A DNA stretch of 64,000 bases from Clarkia xantiana subsp. parviflora (GCA_036873135.1 JAPTYO010000008.1:22855001-22919000); one strand, 5' to 3'. Shown: positions 1 to 12,128, numbered from the stretch's first letter. The notes: generated from the letters alone by a model not told the origin. A program made the numbers and translations.

Positions 1-849
1 TGGAGTTGATTAAACCATTTCCAGGTATGGTGATGTCTTTACTTGCATCAATTTGGCTAATCTTTGCCTTGACTTTGAACTTGATCATCCATGCACACCA
101 AGTGTCACTTCCCATGTTGATTGTAATTCTTGAATGCTTGAGATGTTGGCATGACATGTATGTATATTTTTGGTGGCATAGAGATGCTTGTAGCCATGGT
201 TAAGCTTTGTATTCCCAAGAAAGTGTATGTATGTATGTATCCATATCCTACACATGTTAAACAAGCATATGCATATATGTGTTAGTGCTATAAATGTATT
301 TGCACTTATTACCTTGGGTATTCGTCTTAGGCCGTGTAGGCAATGGTAGATGCATGTAAGCATATGTAGACACACATGTGCATGTGTAGGTGCATGTATG
401 TGTTGGCACTCATAGGCACATGTAAGTGCGAGTATGCCCATATAGTTGCACACAGGCACATGTAATTATGCATGAGCACATACTAGTGTATGCAAATACA
501 TATTGTAGGGCGCGGGTGTGTGAGGTACTCGCGGATACGTAGGCGCACATAGACGTACGTAGTTGTGCATACGCAATGTAGATCGTATAAGTGTTGGGAC
601 GAGGCCCTTATTAACATAGAGTTGCCCCTGCGTAGATGATGTTCGCTATGTAGTAGTTAAACACTTATAGATTGGTAAGCATGATGTTGCTCCTGAGCGG
701 GGGGTGTTCGTTGCATAGTAGTTGTCAAAACGTTAGGTGTACGCGCATGTATTGAATGGGTTGTAGTTGTATCCTTGCAGGAGTTGTAGCGTGGGGAACT
801 GGCGCATTTATCCTTAGGATTGCCTTCCTGACTCGCTGGATTTGTAAAC
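1..849. other. Left-edge non-coding repeat-rich stretch
   Basis: No gene is supported here. The stretch is rich in short CA/TG words such as gcacatg and gcatgta, densest at about 340-470, so the ORFs it yields on both strands are low-complexity reading frames. By position it lies between the extra plus-strand gene of the gypsy relic and that relic's expected 3' LTR, which is off the window or unrecognisable. Confidence 0.5.
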
Positions 850-1914
850 ATGAGTAAGTCCCATATTCCCATTCCACTTGTTAGATTTCGTTCCGATTCG
901 GATTCTGATTCCGAGTCGGAGTTTTCAGATTCGTTCGAGCCGGAGACTGTGGATGATACACCTTCTTCCCCCGAGTTGGAGCCTCGAGTGGGGTCAGGGG
1001 ACTTAGTGCAAACCTTTGTGGGTAACATGTTGGATCGTGATGAATATCAACGTCTCGTTGTTCGTTCTGGGCTTTGTCCTTCGGGAGAGGCATTCTTCTC
1101 GTTTGATATCATCACTGATGCTAGTCTGAGAATGCCTATTGTGCCTCCGGACGATTTGTCGGCTATTTACGCCTCCCAGATTCAAGAGGGGTTGCGCTTT
1201 CCTTATTGCTCAGACTTGCGGAAGTTGTGCCGTTACTACAGGATTTCCCCTCTTGATCTTGCACCTGCCGCGATACGGTACTGGGTTTGCTTTCGAGTAC
1301 TATGTCATCGGCAGTCCTGGTTCTATTCGACCTTACTCTTTCGATGCTTCTTCCGGCTCCAGCGTCCGGATTCGTCGGGGTTATGCTCTATTTCTATCCG
1401 CTGGCTTTTGATGAAGGGGAAATAGTTTGCTGATCTCGGGTTGTGCGAAGTGAAGTGGGATAGCACCCTTCGCTTTGTCATTGTTGTCGACCGGTCGAAG
1501 AGTCATTGGCAGGGACACTATTTCTTCACTGACGATCCCGGGATGACTTGGCCTATCGTTCGGATTACGAGGCCCGATCCCGTGCCGACTTTCCGTGAAT
1601 TCTATGAGTCTAACAAGGCGGCGATGAAGATGGTGTATCGGGCGCATAAGGCGCGTACATACACGACCTTGTCTTGTGTGAAGGAGCGAGATTTACGTAG
1701 GGCTGGGATTTGCACTCCTCCTTCGGGAGGTACCTCGGTATGTTATGAACCTTTATAACTTCACTGTGTTGTGGTGTAGGCTGGTGTCATGGAAAAACTT
1801 CCCGCTTGCTGGCGGGCTCCCAGAGTGGTTTTGTTCCTCCTGCGTGAAGCGGTCGCACAGATGTATCTGTTGTTCTCCAGGGCATGAAGCCCGGATGTGG
1901 CAAAGGGAGTGCAG

Positions 1915-1995
1915 GTAAGATGTATATTTGTAAGGTTGCTTTGCTTGTCTGTGTTTAATGCCTTTGTTCTTATCTTGCTTTGTTCTTGTTTGTAG
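1915..1995 (+). other. Predicted intron in the extra gene of gypsy-1
   Basis: The donor reads GCAG|GTAAGA and the acceptor TTGTTTGTAG, giving 81 bp, a normal plant intron size. The gypsy-B homologue has an acceptor at the equivalent place (ATATTGTAG before its Ser/Pro-rich exon). Splicing is predicted by eye only. Confidence 0.55.
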
Positions 1996-2246
1996 GTCGA
2001 TCCCCACTTGTGACGGAACGAGTTGTCGCGACTTCCGACACTTCGCCTCGGGCCAAGGCGAAACGTCTCGACTCCGAGGTGCGGCCCTCGATCGGTCCTA
2101 AGCGCCCCCGATCTGGCAGCGATGAGACGTCGGGAACTCCTTCTCTTAGCAAGGGGAAAGGAGTTGAGTCTCGCACGCCTACTGCACCTGTGATGTCTGC
2201 CTCTGGTTGAGGGACCGGACTTCGGAGGAGGAGCCTCCTCGTTCAG

Positions 2247-2323
2247 GTACATTGGTTGATCTTGCATTGTTTTTATACTTGATGTATTTGGATCTACTTG
2301 TTCATCTTTGTGTGTGTTTATAG
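2247..2323 (+). other. Predicted intron, position shared with gypsy B
   Basis: The donor is TTCAG|GTACAT and the acceptor GTTTATAG, 77 bp, T-rich. After it the protein reads IPPITALTRAELVCP. In gypsy B the exon after its 39245-39317 intron reads VPPLRRDHLVCP. The intron therefore falls at the same protein position in two diverged elements. Confidence 0.65.
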
Positions 2324-3158
2324 CTATTCCGCCTATTACTGCCCTTACTCGGGCCGAGTTGGTTTGTCCTTCCAAGGACTCTGTTGTTGGTGATGAGTGG
2401 GTACCCTTCTTTACTGGAGGACCTCGTTTTTCGAAAGAGTTTAGCTTGACCACTCCCGAGGTGGGAGTTCGTGTCTTCCAGCAGGTTATCCCTCCCGGGG
2501 ATCGGAGGATTCGCCCGAGTGATCCCGAGGGTTTCCATTCAAATGGCCAACCTCTCCTCCTTTGTGATTGAACTCGCAGAGGAGAAGAAGGCATTTATCG
2601 ATAAGTGTGACATTGCCTGTCTTGAAGATGAGGGTGCGAAGGAGAAAGTACGCATCTTGGGTTTGAAGGGTTTTGACCTACAGGCGGAGAGTTCCTCCCG
2701 TCATGCTCGGATTGTGGCACTCGAGTCTGATATTGCTGCCCTACGGGCGAAGGCCGTTGTAGATAGCGCGGAGCATGATCTCGCCTTGCGAGCCATGGAG
2801 GAGAAGTCCCTTGCGGATGGCAAGGTTAAAGGAGTTGCGGAGTACAAGGTCTCCGAGTCTTATCATGCTGAAGTTCTGGCGGGTGCGGACGATGTACTTT
2901 ATGACTCCATTGAGGGTCTTATCGAGCAAGTATATGCTCTTGTTCCGAACTCGCGCTTTGATCATTTGGGTCCGTACTCTAAGTTTGCCATTGGGCATGT
3001 GGCCGCCTTGAGACTTAGAGACGGGATTGCTGCCCCGCCTATTGTGGCGGATGCCCCCTGTTGTTGAGGAGGATGCCCCCGCCATTGTTGATGTGGATGC
3101 CTCCGAGGATATCGAGGCTGATACTCGTGAATATGAGTTGGTGTTCAATGATGCTTGA

Positions 3159-5330
3159 GAGCCGATCATTGTGGAGGGTACTACTCTTGGAGAGGTTGTT
3201 CCCGGGGCATGCGGAGATGCCGTTGTTGGTGATGCTCCTGACGTGGCGTCAGGTTGAGTGTTGGTTTTTACAAACTCTTTGTATATAGTTTTGGCTCCCC
3301 ATGTTTGGGTTGAGGTTGCTTGTTGGGGTGTTATCCCATTGAACCCTTTATGTTTATGTTTCGATGCTTTGACGTTGTCATATGAGACCTATTATGAATG
3401 GTTTAGTAATGCATGGTAATATGGTAGTAATATTTCATACATTTGTGTTTGTGATTGTCCATGTGGTGTGGACTATAGAGTCGAGTTGAGACTCGTCCTC
3501 TTTTTGGATGTAGCATCCGTAGTTGTTGTTATTAGACATACGTCTTTGTATCGCGCACCCCTCTTGGGTATACCAAGGCATGGCGAGATGAATGTGTATT
3601 GAACACATATGTTGTATGCTTGCTATATTCCATGAGTAGTAATGTGCAAGAATTAAGAGTGACGCTTAGCATTTGTGGGTAGTAATGCGTAAGGCCAATG
3701 TCCAGCACTTGGCATTTGTGGGTAGTAATGCGCAAGTCCTTAGAGTGACCCTTGGCATTTATGGGTAGTAATGCACAAGGTCGTTTTCCCGGTACTTGGC
3801 ATTTGTGAGTAGTAATGCACAAGACCCCTGTATACACGCCCGTATGTTGTCTCGACGAGGCGAAACCTTAGTTTTTTTACCGTCTCTTAGTCCACTCTAA
3901 GGCGACGTTGTTACAAGACGCTACTTGTTAATTTGGTGCATTTTTCCATTCGTTAGTTAGGAACATCCCGCGTAACGTTGTTGCAAGGCATTCTATTGGC
4001 TAACCCAATTACTTGCCTTGCGATGCTAGTACGCCTCCACTTTGTTAATCAAAGGGACATGACAAATGTCGTGTAATACGCCTTGTAGTTTATTCCGTCT
4101 TTTGGACCATTCCGAAGAGACGTTGTAGCAAGACACGACTTGCCAATTTTTGAATGTGTTTTGATCCGCTATTTGGGTACCCCCGTTATAACATTAAAGC
4201 GAGGTGTTCCTTGGCTAGTCCTTGTACTGACCTTGCGATGCTACTACACATCTACCTGGTTATTCCAAGGGGCTGTACAAGTTCGTTTTGCACAACTTGT
4301 AATTTTTTCCGTCTCTTGGGCCATTCTAAGGCGACGTTGTGGCAAGACACTACTTGCTTGGTTGGAGTGTTTTATTTCCGTTATTTTTTCACGGACAAGA
4401 TAACGTTTTACAAGACTCGACTTGTATGTTTGGTGAGTTTTTCGCTGCGTTGTGTATTGCGGCGATTGTTGTCTACGCTCCTTCCGACGTAGAGAGTTGG
4501 TACATAATAATGAACGCTACTTGTGGGTAGTAGTAGGTTCCCATGGGGTTGCCCTCGTATAGAGGATGTCGCGCCATGAATATGTTTAGTAATCTATACT
4601 GGGTGTCTCGTTCCTCAGTAAGATGTCATGGGGTTGCCCTCGTGAAGAGGATGTCGCGTCATGCAAGTGTTTAGTAATATATACTGGGTGTCTCGTTCCT
4701 CAGTAAGATATCATGGGGTTTCCCTCGTATAGAGGATGTCACGCCATGTAGTTGTGTGGGGTTGCCCTCGTATAGAGGATGTCGCGCCACTTAATAGATG
4801 ATTGCCTCTTGGTTGAAAAATCTAAGGAATGATTGTTGTAATCATGGGGTTGCCCCCGGGTGGGGATGTCGCGCCATGTTACTTGTAGATAATCCTTAGA
4901 ATAATTTTCAGGATGTAATTGTATAGAGTGGATATAACAGATATCATGAAAGAGAGCATATCGCGAGCTCATTGTTGATGTCGAGTATTGACATGTTGGT
5001 GGCGTATAATATAAGTCTCTTGTTGTATTAAGCGTTTAAGCTTGTAGTGTTGTTGCAAAGTTAATGCGTAAAGTCCACTACTTGGTGTTATTCCAGAGCA
5101 GGGATTGTATTAGAGTAATATACCTACGAAATACATTAACTTCATTAGACTTTGCCGTATTTACAGTGTTGGATAGATGGGGTCAACTGATCACCCATTT
5201 GTAAATAATCTACTCAAAGCATAAGCACTTAAAAAAGTAAAGCTTGAAAGTAGATGGATGCATAAAGCTGTGCGTATCGCAGTGATGTGAAAGGGATGTG
5301 ATTGTCGCCTCCCGACATGTTGTGATGAAA
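3159..5330. repeat. Untranslated repeat region of gypsy-1
   Basis: No coding sequence is supported. Three repeat sets are visible. About four copies of a unit containing gcatttgtgggtagtaatgc lie at 3665-3830. Diverged copies of a unit with gacgttgt..caagac..acttg lie at 3900-4440. Four to five copies of a unit with ggggttgccctcgtatagag and gatgtcgcgccatg lie at 4539-4880. The middle set is shared with elements A (near 25030) and B (near 37850), identifying the region as the 3' untranslated part of the same type of element. Confidence 0.6.
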
Positions 5331-5339
5331 GAGTTCTGT

Positions 5340-5976
5340 TCACATGGTGTGATGGCTACACGCCACGCGATGTTGCAAGGCCCCGATGACTATCATCTCT
5401 TCGATTTCTACTCGTAGAATGAGGCAGTCGTTAGTGCTGTGACCCCAGGTGTTGTGGAATTTACACCAATGCGTGATGTTGGCTCCCAAGAACGCATTTG
5501 TTGTTTCCCTCTTGGAGGGTAGCTTGTTCCGCAGGATGCTCACAAATATCTCTTCTACCTCTGTGTTCAGAGGAGTGAATGCGTATTATGGGCCATCAAG
5601 TGTGCTCATGCTTGCGTGTTGTTGAAAGAGTACTCCTCCCTCACCTGTAGGTGGTTTGCTCCACCCGAGTTCACCCACTAGCGACTGCTCTTTCGAGTTT
5701 GTCTTTGAGGTCACTCATTGAATGAGTGGTCCTCCAACCATACTCTCTTCCAAGTAGAAGGAAGGATCGCGCATTCGAGTTCATGAAGAACGCGTTGATC
5801 ACTGCCTCCTTTGTTACCTTTAGCAAAGCTACATTCGGCGCGAAGCGCTTGAAGTATTCCAGATTTAGTTCTCTTTCTTCTTGCATGATGTCCCAAACAC
5901 TTTGCAGTGTTGGGGCTTGTTGGTAGTTGGTTGGACGTATAGGCGCAAATAGTTGTTCAAGACGTATCTCTTCCAC
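5340..5976 (-). pseudogene. Gag capsid and zinc-knuckle fragment
   Basis: The minus strand reads a capsid-like helical segment (5671-5976) with LNLEYFKRFAPNVALLKV and LGREYGWRTTHSM, typical in pattern of retrotransposon gag proteins. A zinc knuckle follows at 5340-5543 with WCKFHNTWGHSTNDC, spaced C-x2-H-x4-H-x4-C as in plant Tat/Athila gag. The two parts are in different reading frames, so the gene is broken. It lies 3' of a protease segment on the same strand, although gag normally precedes protease. This order suggests rearrangement or a second partial copy. Confidence 0.65.
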
Positions 5977-5984
5977 TTGCTATC

Positions 5985-6690
5985 CTATTCCTGTTCGGGA
6001 AAACCCTGCCTGATCATGGCGATGAAGAGTTGTTGTTTACGCCTTAGAGCGTTTACATAGAACTGTCGTGTTGCCGTTTGATCTCCTAGGATCTCTCCAA
6101 CTCCATTCTTGGTTGGGAATTTCAGCTTCTGATGTGCCGTGGATGGCACTATCTCAAAGGGGTTTATGGTTGTTCTTCCGAGAATCCCATTATACGCCCC
6201 CCAAGGTTTCGACCACAATAAAGTTGACATTAATATCAAGCTTTGTCCATCCTTCTCCCAGTGTTACCGGGAGTGTGATCTTACCAAGTGGGTATGTTGC
6301 AGCTCTTGTGAAGCTTATGAGAGGGAATGTTCCGGGACTCAAGTCTGCCTTTGTACGACCAATTTTTTCTATCACCTTGTTGGTTAAGATGTCAGCAGAA
6401 CTTTATCCATCAACGAAGATTCGTTTTACGTCGTAGTTCGCTATAGGCATGGTGATGACGAGTGCGTCGTCATGGGGGTATACGATGTGTCTCATGTCTT
6501 CTTTAGAAAACATGATAACCAGATACTCTTCTTCCCCTCTTGGTCGTTTGCCGTATTTGGGATGCGTCTCTGCCAGTGAGGCGTAGACATTGCCTTGGCC
6601 CCCGGCAGCTGGTCCTCCGTGTATGACCTTTATTACACCCCTCTTGGGAGGAAATGGATTGTCATACGCCTTCTCTTTTCCTTTGTTTTT
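5985..6690 (-). pseudogene. Retrotransposon protease fragment
   Basis: The minus-strand translation shows the usual order of a Tat-like protease: KVIHGG near 6640, YPHDDALVITM near 6470, the active-site word VDG followed by a stop codon and SSAD near 6400, then YPLGKITLPV, YNGILGRTTIN and VPSTAHQKLKFPT down to about 6060. Elements B and gypsy-3 have an unbroken VDGGSS here, so the stop falls inside the catalytic loop. Further frame changes follow. The product would be an aspartic protease that processes the polyprotein; this copy cannot be functional. Confidence 0.75.
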
Positions 6691-6699
6691 CTTGGAGGT

Positions 6700-7088
6700 C
6701 TCTCATTGGGTCTTTGTAAGGGTGTTTTCCCCTGATCGATATAGTGCTTTAGCTCGCCCCGCAGAATGATGTTGTTTATGCGCATCCTTAGGCTGAAGCA
6801 GTGGTCAGTGTCGTGTCCCTAAACCTCGTGGTTTTCACACCACTTGTTATCTTCCTTTCCTAGGAGGCCCTTTCTCCAATTGTTTGGTTCCCTCCAGAGA
6901 TTAGTTTCCTTCATCTCTTTTAGGATTGCCGACATAGGGGCGTTTAGTGGAATGAGGTTCACGGTGTTGACCTCCCTTGGTTTTTGGAAACCGACCTGGA
7001 CGGGACGCTTAGGCTGTGGTTGCCAGTTGCCACTGCTTTTGTTGCTGGTTTCCTTGGGGTTGTTTTGCCCGTGAGGCCTTGTTGGCAT
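6700..7088 (-). pseudogene. Gag nucleocapsid fragment with broken zinc knuckle
   Basis: A proline/glutamine-rich stretch (NWQPQPKRPVQVGFQ) is followed by NLIPLNAPMSAILKEMKETN, then a zinc knuckle beginning WCENHEV near 6840 and continuing GHDTDHC after an in-frame TAG. The same module appears twice in the gag-like ORF of gypsy A (26839-28530), which shows that the two belong to related families. It leads into the protease segment to its left on the minus strand, the normal gag-to-protease order. Confidence 0.7.
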
Positions 7089-9901
7089 TAACTTTGTTGC
7101 TCTCAGCGTTCAGCTTTGCCCTTGCATTGTTCCTGAACCTTTCCAAGTTATATTTTTCTCCTCCTTTGTTTTTCGTGTTGACGAATTACAGAGTTCTTCC
7201 TGGGTTGATTTGTCGTGTTCGAATTTTCTAGTTATTTTATTTATAGTCGTTGTCGTCGGCTTTCCTGTTCTTTATTTGAGTTCAGGTATTGTGAGTTCGG
7301 TTCGGTCGAACGTGTTGCATGCATAACACGATTCGATGACACTGTTGAATCCTGGGAGGTGATCGCCCCTTTTATAAACCCATTTGCATAACCCGAGGGT
7401 GGGGAGGGGCGAAACTTAAGGAGACCGTGATCAGCACGGGCCTCAGTATAAAAATACGTATTCATTTTCGTGTCGATTTTACATATAATTTCGGTGTTGC
7501 CTATATCTTGTATGTTAATTGGTATAATTATTTGTAAGTAACCGAAATTTAACTAATTGCATCTTAGTCATTCAATTTTAGAATATTGCATTTTGGTCCT
7601 CGAACTTTGTAAATTTGCATATTTACCCTCAATATTTTCCAACATAAATTTCATAAGAGAAACATATTAAAAAATAAACACGATGAAGAGTTGAGAGGAA
7701 AAATAATTTCTAAGTGTGGTATAGCATAACATTAAAATGTCTTTACTGTTGGCTTTGAAGATGCACGAACGATGATCATATGAGATTGGTAGCAGCAACA
7801 ATGGAACTTGCAGGGTACAGATTACACGTGCATAAATTACATGTATAAATTAAACGAATAAATATTTAAAACAAGTTTACAGAAGAACGGTCATATATTA
7901 ATACTATATATATGAATCCATATCAAATCGAATCAAAATATATGTTGAGCATTTATACTAAAAAAAAAAATCAAATATAAAAGACGACATACCACATTCT
8001 TACTTCTAATTTAAACAGCAAAGTCGACATGCAATTATTGATATTTGTGATCAAAACCATTGATAATGTTGTTACTGCTGGATCTACAAAAAGCAACTCT
8101 AGAATTTCATATAATTGACCATCGGTCAGAAAGACTAAGTAAAGTTATTGTGAAACTTTCATCGAAAGTTATTTCAGTGTCTAGCTGGCACATTGCTACT
8201 TGCACAACACTAAATGCATCGGTTTCTCTCTCATGTTAAAAGTCACTTTCGGGGTAAAATTCACAGGATATTTCACAGGTTAAAACATTACTGACTAATT
8301 AAATTTTCTCTATAAAAAATTTAACATTTTCATTTCCAACTTAAAACCTACTTACCAACTAAATTGGAACAGAGTAAAGAATCAACTAAATTGTTATCCC
8401 TGCATTGACTGACTGAGTAATTGGTATATTTGAAAATATATATTGCACAACAGAATACGTACAGAAATTCCGAGGGAAACAGTCGTCAAAACCCAAGAGG
8501 TGAGGCACAACTAATTATCAACTTATACTGATTCCATTACCAGCTAGCTTTATAATATAGGATAAGATTGCATAAAACTTGGTGATTGTACTAGAAATGC
8601 ATCATGTCCATAATTTATGCACCTTTTCTTGGATATGGGTTTGGACAAATAGAGATATTAAGAATTCAAGAGTAAGCTTTTGCTTTTACAGGCTTTGGCC
8701 AGGGGCATGCTGCCTTGTGCATTTGTGTTCATTTGCTTGTGCTTCTTTTCTTTGGAAAGTTGCTACTTGTTCTGTCCATATGGTGCATTTCTAAATTTAG
8801 GGAGAATTATATTATACATATATGTCATGAGGGGTAGTGGGAATATCTTGTTAAATACCGAGTCTTAATTACATGCATAGTCTTATATGTTCAAATAACC
8901 AGAAGGAAGTACTAACCTATATAAAAAGAAGATCAAGCATGCCTGTTTTAATTTTCTATCGCGTAAGTCATATTTAGATCATCAAAGTTATGACCACGCA
9001 TCTGACCAAAACTCTACTTGTGAAAGTGTAAAAAAATCATAAAAATCATAATTTATTATATATCTTTCGCATACTTTAAAAAATGGGTATCACAATACTC
9101 TAAAGGGAAGTAACTACATGGCTACCTAAACTTTTACATAAATATATATTATACATTGTTATTTAAACTTTAATTTTTTTTTAAAATTAGATATATGAAC
9201 TTTCAATTTACGAGCAAATTACTACATTTATTATAATTTTTCCGTCAATAAATTGGACATAAAATGAGCATAGTACAGACACGTGAAGTTTTTTTTTTAT
9301 GTATACCCAAGACGGGTTTATCAATAAATTAAAAAGATATAAATGAAATGCCTTAAATTTGACGCTCAATTGATAGACCTTGGTTTAATAGAGTGGATGT
9401 CTAGTTAAAGGTGCAATTTGAAGTATTAAAAACTTCAATTTATTGCTGGATCCATCTTGTAGACTCATCAAACGACTCTATGTACCAGTCGTACTGCTCA
9501 TTTTATGTTCAGTTTGATTGAAATTATAAAGGATTTAACAATTTGTTTATAAATTAAATGTTCAGATTGTTAATTCTAAAAAATTAAAATTCAAGCAATG
9601 ATTTTTTTTTGTTCTACCAAGAAAAATGAATGTAATATATAGTAGTGGTTACCCTTGGCTCATTCCGCTATGTAATGTTCGACATCTCTTACTCACGATC
9701 TGATGTTTTTTCCGGCCAGACTTAATGAACAACTATGCATACACTAATTTTATCAATGTAACCCACCAACAATCTAATATAATTAAGACGGTCCGTTATA
9801 CTTATTCAGTTACACATTGTGATCACCTTTTCGATAAAATCTATAAAATTAAATCTAATGATACATAGTAACCGATCACATGAGTTACAAACATTTTGTA
9901 A
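7089..9901. other. AT-rich intergenic DNA
   Basis: Nothing coding is supported. About 7090-7480 may still be 5' sequence of gypsy-1, but no LTR end or primer-binding site is clear. From 7480 on the DNA is AT-rich with frequent stops in all frames and no terminal repeats that I could pair. Confidence 0.5.
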
Positions 9902-10361
9902 TGAGATGGCAACGGGGCGGGTCGGGGCGGGTTTTCGCAGCCCCGGACCCGCCCCGCGGGTCGGCCTGGCCGACCCGGCCCCGGCCAACTGGCCCTTTCG
10001 GGTCGGGTCGGGTCGACCCGCGGGGCCCCGACCCGCCCCGCCATGTGAACAATTTTTTTTTTTTTTTTTTTTTTCACTTTTCAATATTAAATACAATTTT
10101 TTTTGTCAAAATATTACATTATATATAAATTCAAAACATAAATCTAACACCAATCAAATATAAACAATAAACACATCAAATTCATTACAAATACAAATTC
10201 AAATCCAAACACCAAATTAACAAATCCTAATAATCTAAATATACATCTATTTGTAATTTTTTTTTTTTGGTCAATCATCTATTTGTAATTTGGTTCATGT
10301 TATTTATATACGTATTGTATTAACCATATTGTTTAGTAAATTTTAGATCATATTAACATAA

Positions 10362-10405
<44 letters not shown>

Positions 10406-10566
10406 TTTCGGGGCGGTTCTACGGGGCCCCGGGTCTCTAGACCCGGCCCCGCCCCGCCCCGAGCCCGCTCCGACCCGGACCCGACCCGTGACCCGCGGGT
10501 CGGCGGGTCAAAACCGGGTCGGGGCCCCGCGGGTCAGCGGGGCCCCGAGACCCGTTGCCATCCCTA
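9902..10566. mobile_element. GC-rich non-autonomous hAT-type element
   Basis: The right end, read inward on the minus strand, is TAGGGATGGCAACGGG. The left end reads TGAGATGGCAACGGGG, an imperfect inverted match. Each end carries about 150 bp of words such as GGGGCGGGTCGG and GACCCGC, while the middle is very AT-rich and includes poly-T and a long (AT)n run. The ends resemble the Ac-type hAT terminus (CAGGGATGAAA). A better-preserved relative with a perfect 8-bp TSD lies at 56261-57149, and a third, partial copy lies at 54215-54545. No clear TSD was found here. GC-rich ORFs across the ends are artefacts of composition. Confidence 0.65.
10360..10404. repeat. (AT)n microsatellite
   Basis: An uninterrupted run of about 20 AT units lies immediately before the right GC-rich end of the hAT-type element. 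Confidence 0.9.
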
Positions 10567-11425
10567 CATATGAATGTCTTTTACTTTGCAAATACTAAAG
10601 TCCAATTAGTCGCATAGAATACTGAATCCAATGTAGTCGTTGTTTTTTCGCGATATAGAAAATAATTAATAGAGAAAGTTGAAGAGCGAGCTAGCTAGTT
10701 AGCTAGCTAGGGTTTGTATGGGAACCAACGACGCTTTAATGGGACAAGAAGCTTCAGCTTCTGCAGTCCCCAGAACCCACGCCGGTGATTTATTAACAAT
10801 AATAATATTGTCTTATCTAATTAATTTGGATTTGGTTGTTTGTTTGTTTGGACACTATCCTATTCATCACCCACTTGACTAGATGAATATGAAAACAACG
10901 TTCGCTGTACACGGAGTGTCGAACCCGAGATGGAATCTTTGTTGGAAGAAGTCGATGGCCTTTAATTTGCTTTTCGAGGAGGAAAATTATTCTACAGACA
11001 CATGTGTAGTTTAGTATGAGCATTTTCATTTTATTTTTTTAACCAAATTCTACTTGATACATACGATTTGTTGGACCAATTAATAAAGCGGTTACATTAA
11101 GAACATGTATGAATTTCGCTGAAAATACCGTTTTGGGAAGGGCTATAAGCCTATAACTTAAACCCGATTCAGACGAACTAATAGATTTTGGTTTGGAACT
11201 AAACTAATCGGAACCGATTCGTCTGAAAATAGTTAAAAGACAAGCCAGTTTCTAGAGACGAAAGTGACTAATTCCAACATCTTGGTTCACGTTTTTTTTG
11301 AAAAATCATGAACATCAGTTTTAACAAAAACACTCAATTTCACGAATATTAGTTTTACTAAAACCATCAGTTTTACTAAAATCTCAAGAACACCAATTTA
11401 TCAAAATTATGAACTCCCTAACACA
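10567..11425. other. Intergenic DNA and copia-3 leader remnant
   Basis: The first part is AT-rich. A short frame at 10718-10882 starts MGTNDALMGQEASASAVP and then becomes low complexity; it may be a decayed exon but is not supported further. From about 11280 to 11425 the minus strand resembles the sequence just downstream of copia primer-binding sites elsewhere in the window (compare 16530-16680), so this is the truncated leader of a third copia element. Confidence 0.45.
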
Positions 11426-11438
11426 GGCTCTGATACCA
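11426..11438 (-). other. Primer-binding site of copia-3 (tRNA-iMet type)
   Basis: The minus strand reads TGGTATCAGAGCC, the classic plant copia primer-binding site complementary to the 3' end of initiator tRNA-Met. It directly abuts an LTR end on its right, giving minus-strand orientation. Confidence 0.85.
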
Positions 11439-11439
11439 C

Positions 11440-11863
11440 TGTAGGATTATAGGGGATAAACACTACGGAAACAAAACAAGGTACATGCTACGTAAACGAA
11501 TTACGCAGCGGAATTAGGGGCACATACCTACAATGCTTTCCTTAAACCCAAGATCCTCTAGGGGAGTTCTCGATCCGCCGGACAGTTCCCGTAAGAATTC
11601 TGGTTAAGGAATACCTACGCGGATTGGTCTCCACAACAAAGTCTCTTGTCGATTCTTTAGCTGGGACGGATCTCCGGAGTAATTGCTCGAAGCAATTTGG
11701 CACCTCCTTGGCTAGGATATGGTTCAGCCGAAAGTTTCACTAGGGAGGAGGGATTTATTTGTCTCAACACTTAGGAGAATATATATGACTAGGTGATTAA
11801 CTCTAAATTAATCTCCGACAATCCCTATTTATAAGAGGAGGTGGGACAAAACCCACCTCACCT
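11440..11863 (-). repeat. Partial 5' LTR of copia-3
   Basis: On the minus strand this LTR ends in CCTACA next to the primer-binding site and contains CTTATAAATAGGG (TATA-like) and CTCCGGAGATCCGTCC, a word shared with the copia-2 LTR. It has diverged from the copia-1 and copia-2 LTRs, so it marks a related but different subfamily. The U3 end is missing; sequence with a CACTA-type terminus begins at about 11864. Confidence 0.65.
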
Positions 11864-12128
11864 TACTACAAGAAAAATCGGTTTTACCTACCGCGGAATT
11901 GCTGACCAAGTCGCCGGTCGAAAATGTACTGCCGTTTTCCGACCAGATTACGTCCGATTCGATTGAAAAAGTGCCTCTGGCCTTTTACTGACCGAGTTTT
12001 TCGCCTTTTATCGCTATAAGCAAGTGGTCGGAACGAAATTAAAAACACCCATCGGTACATGACGCCCTATGCACGGCCGGAGATTCCATTTCGCTTTGCC
12101 GTCCGATTTTATTACAAAACGAATTCCC
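11864..12128. mobile_element. CACTA-type terminal fragment
   Basis: It begins TACTACAAGAAAAATCGG, one base from the canonical CACTACAAGAAAA end, followed by subterminal words such as gaccgag, gccgtccg and tcggaac, as usual for plant CACTA elements. It abuts the broken RNase H of copia-2 at about 12128. No matching second end was found, so this is a fragment that marks a rearrangement breakpoint. Confidence 0.5.

Larger units (their letters stand above)
850..3158 (+). pseudogene. Spliced extra gene antisense to gypsy-1 pol (Transposase_28-like)
   Basis: The first exon starts at ATG 850 (MSKS) with a Ser/Asp-rich acidic segment. A domain with the words EGLRFPY and PLDLAPAAIRYW follows, then FRVLC, FFRLQR and SHWQGHYFFTDD. 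This order resembles the plant family called putative gypsy type transposon (Transposase_28). One in-frame TAG at 1423-1425 interrupts it; the same frame continues to about 1737. Later exons hold a basic, Ser/Pro-rich segment (about 1996-2246), a segment with EVGVRV and PPGDRR (2324-2560), and a coiled-coil-like helix (MANLSSFVIELAEEKK, from about 2540). A one-base shift near 3055 separates the helix from an acidic tail ending at 3158. Two GT-AG introns are visible. Gypsy B carries a homologous gene. The function is unknown; with a stop and frame shifts this copy is a pseudogene. Confidence 0.7.
1..7480 (-). mobile_element. Degenerate Ty3/gypsy (Tat-like) element, gypsy-1
   Basis: The minus strand carries gag zinc-knuckle and protease sequence (5340-7088). 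The plus strand carries an extra gene (850-3158). Between them lies a repeat-rich untranslated region (3159-5330) containing the words gacgttgt and gactcgacttg, which also occur in elements A and B of this window. That layout, gag-pol sense at one end and an antisense gene before the 3' LTR, matches A and B, so this is read as an older relative. RT, RNase H and integrase were not found, no LTR pair could be delimited, and the 7480 boundary is approximate. Confidence 0.6.

Noticed and set aside
1738..1779. GT...AG intron in the gypsy-1 extra gene
   Set aside because: 42 bp is below the usual minimum for a plant intron; the donor may instead pair with the acceptor at 1995.
9806..10163. Overlapping GC-rich ORFs
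   Set aside because: They read the GGGGCGGGTC-rich end of a hAT-type element plus poly-T in every frame.
10718..10882. 54-codon frame starting MGTNDALMGQEASASAVP
   Set aside because: Only the first 25 residues look protein-like; no splice site, homologue or supporting context. May be a decayed exon.
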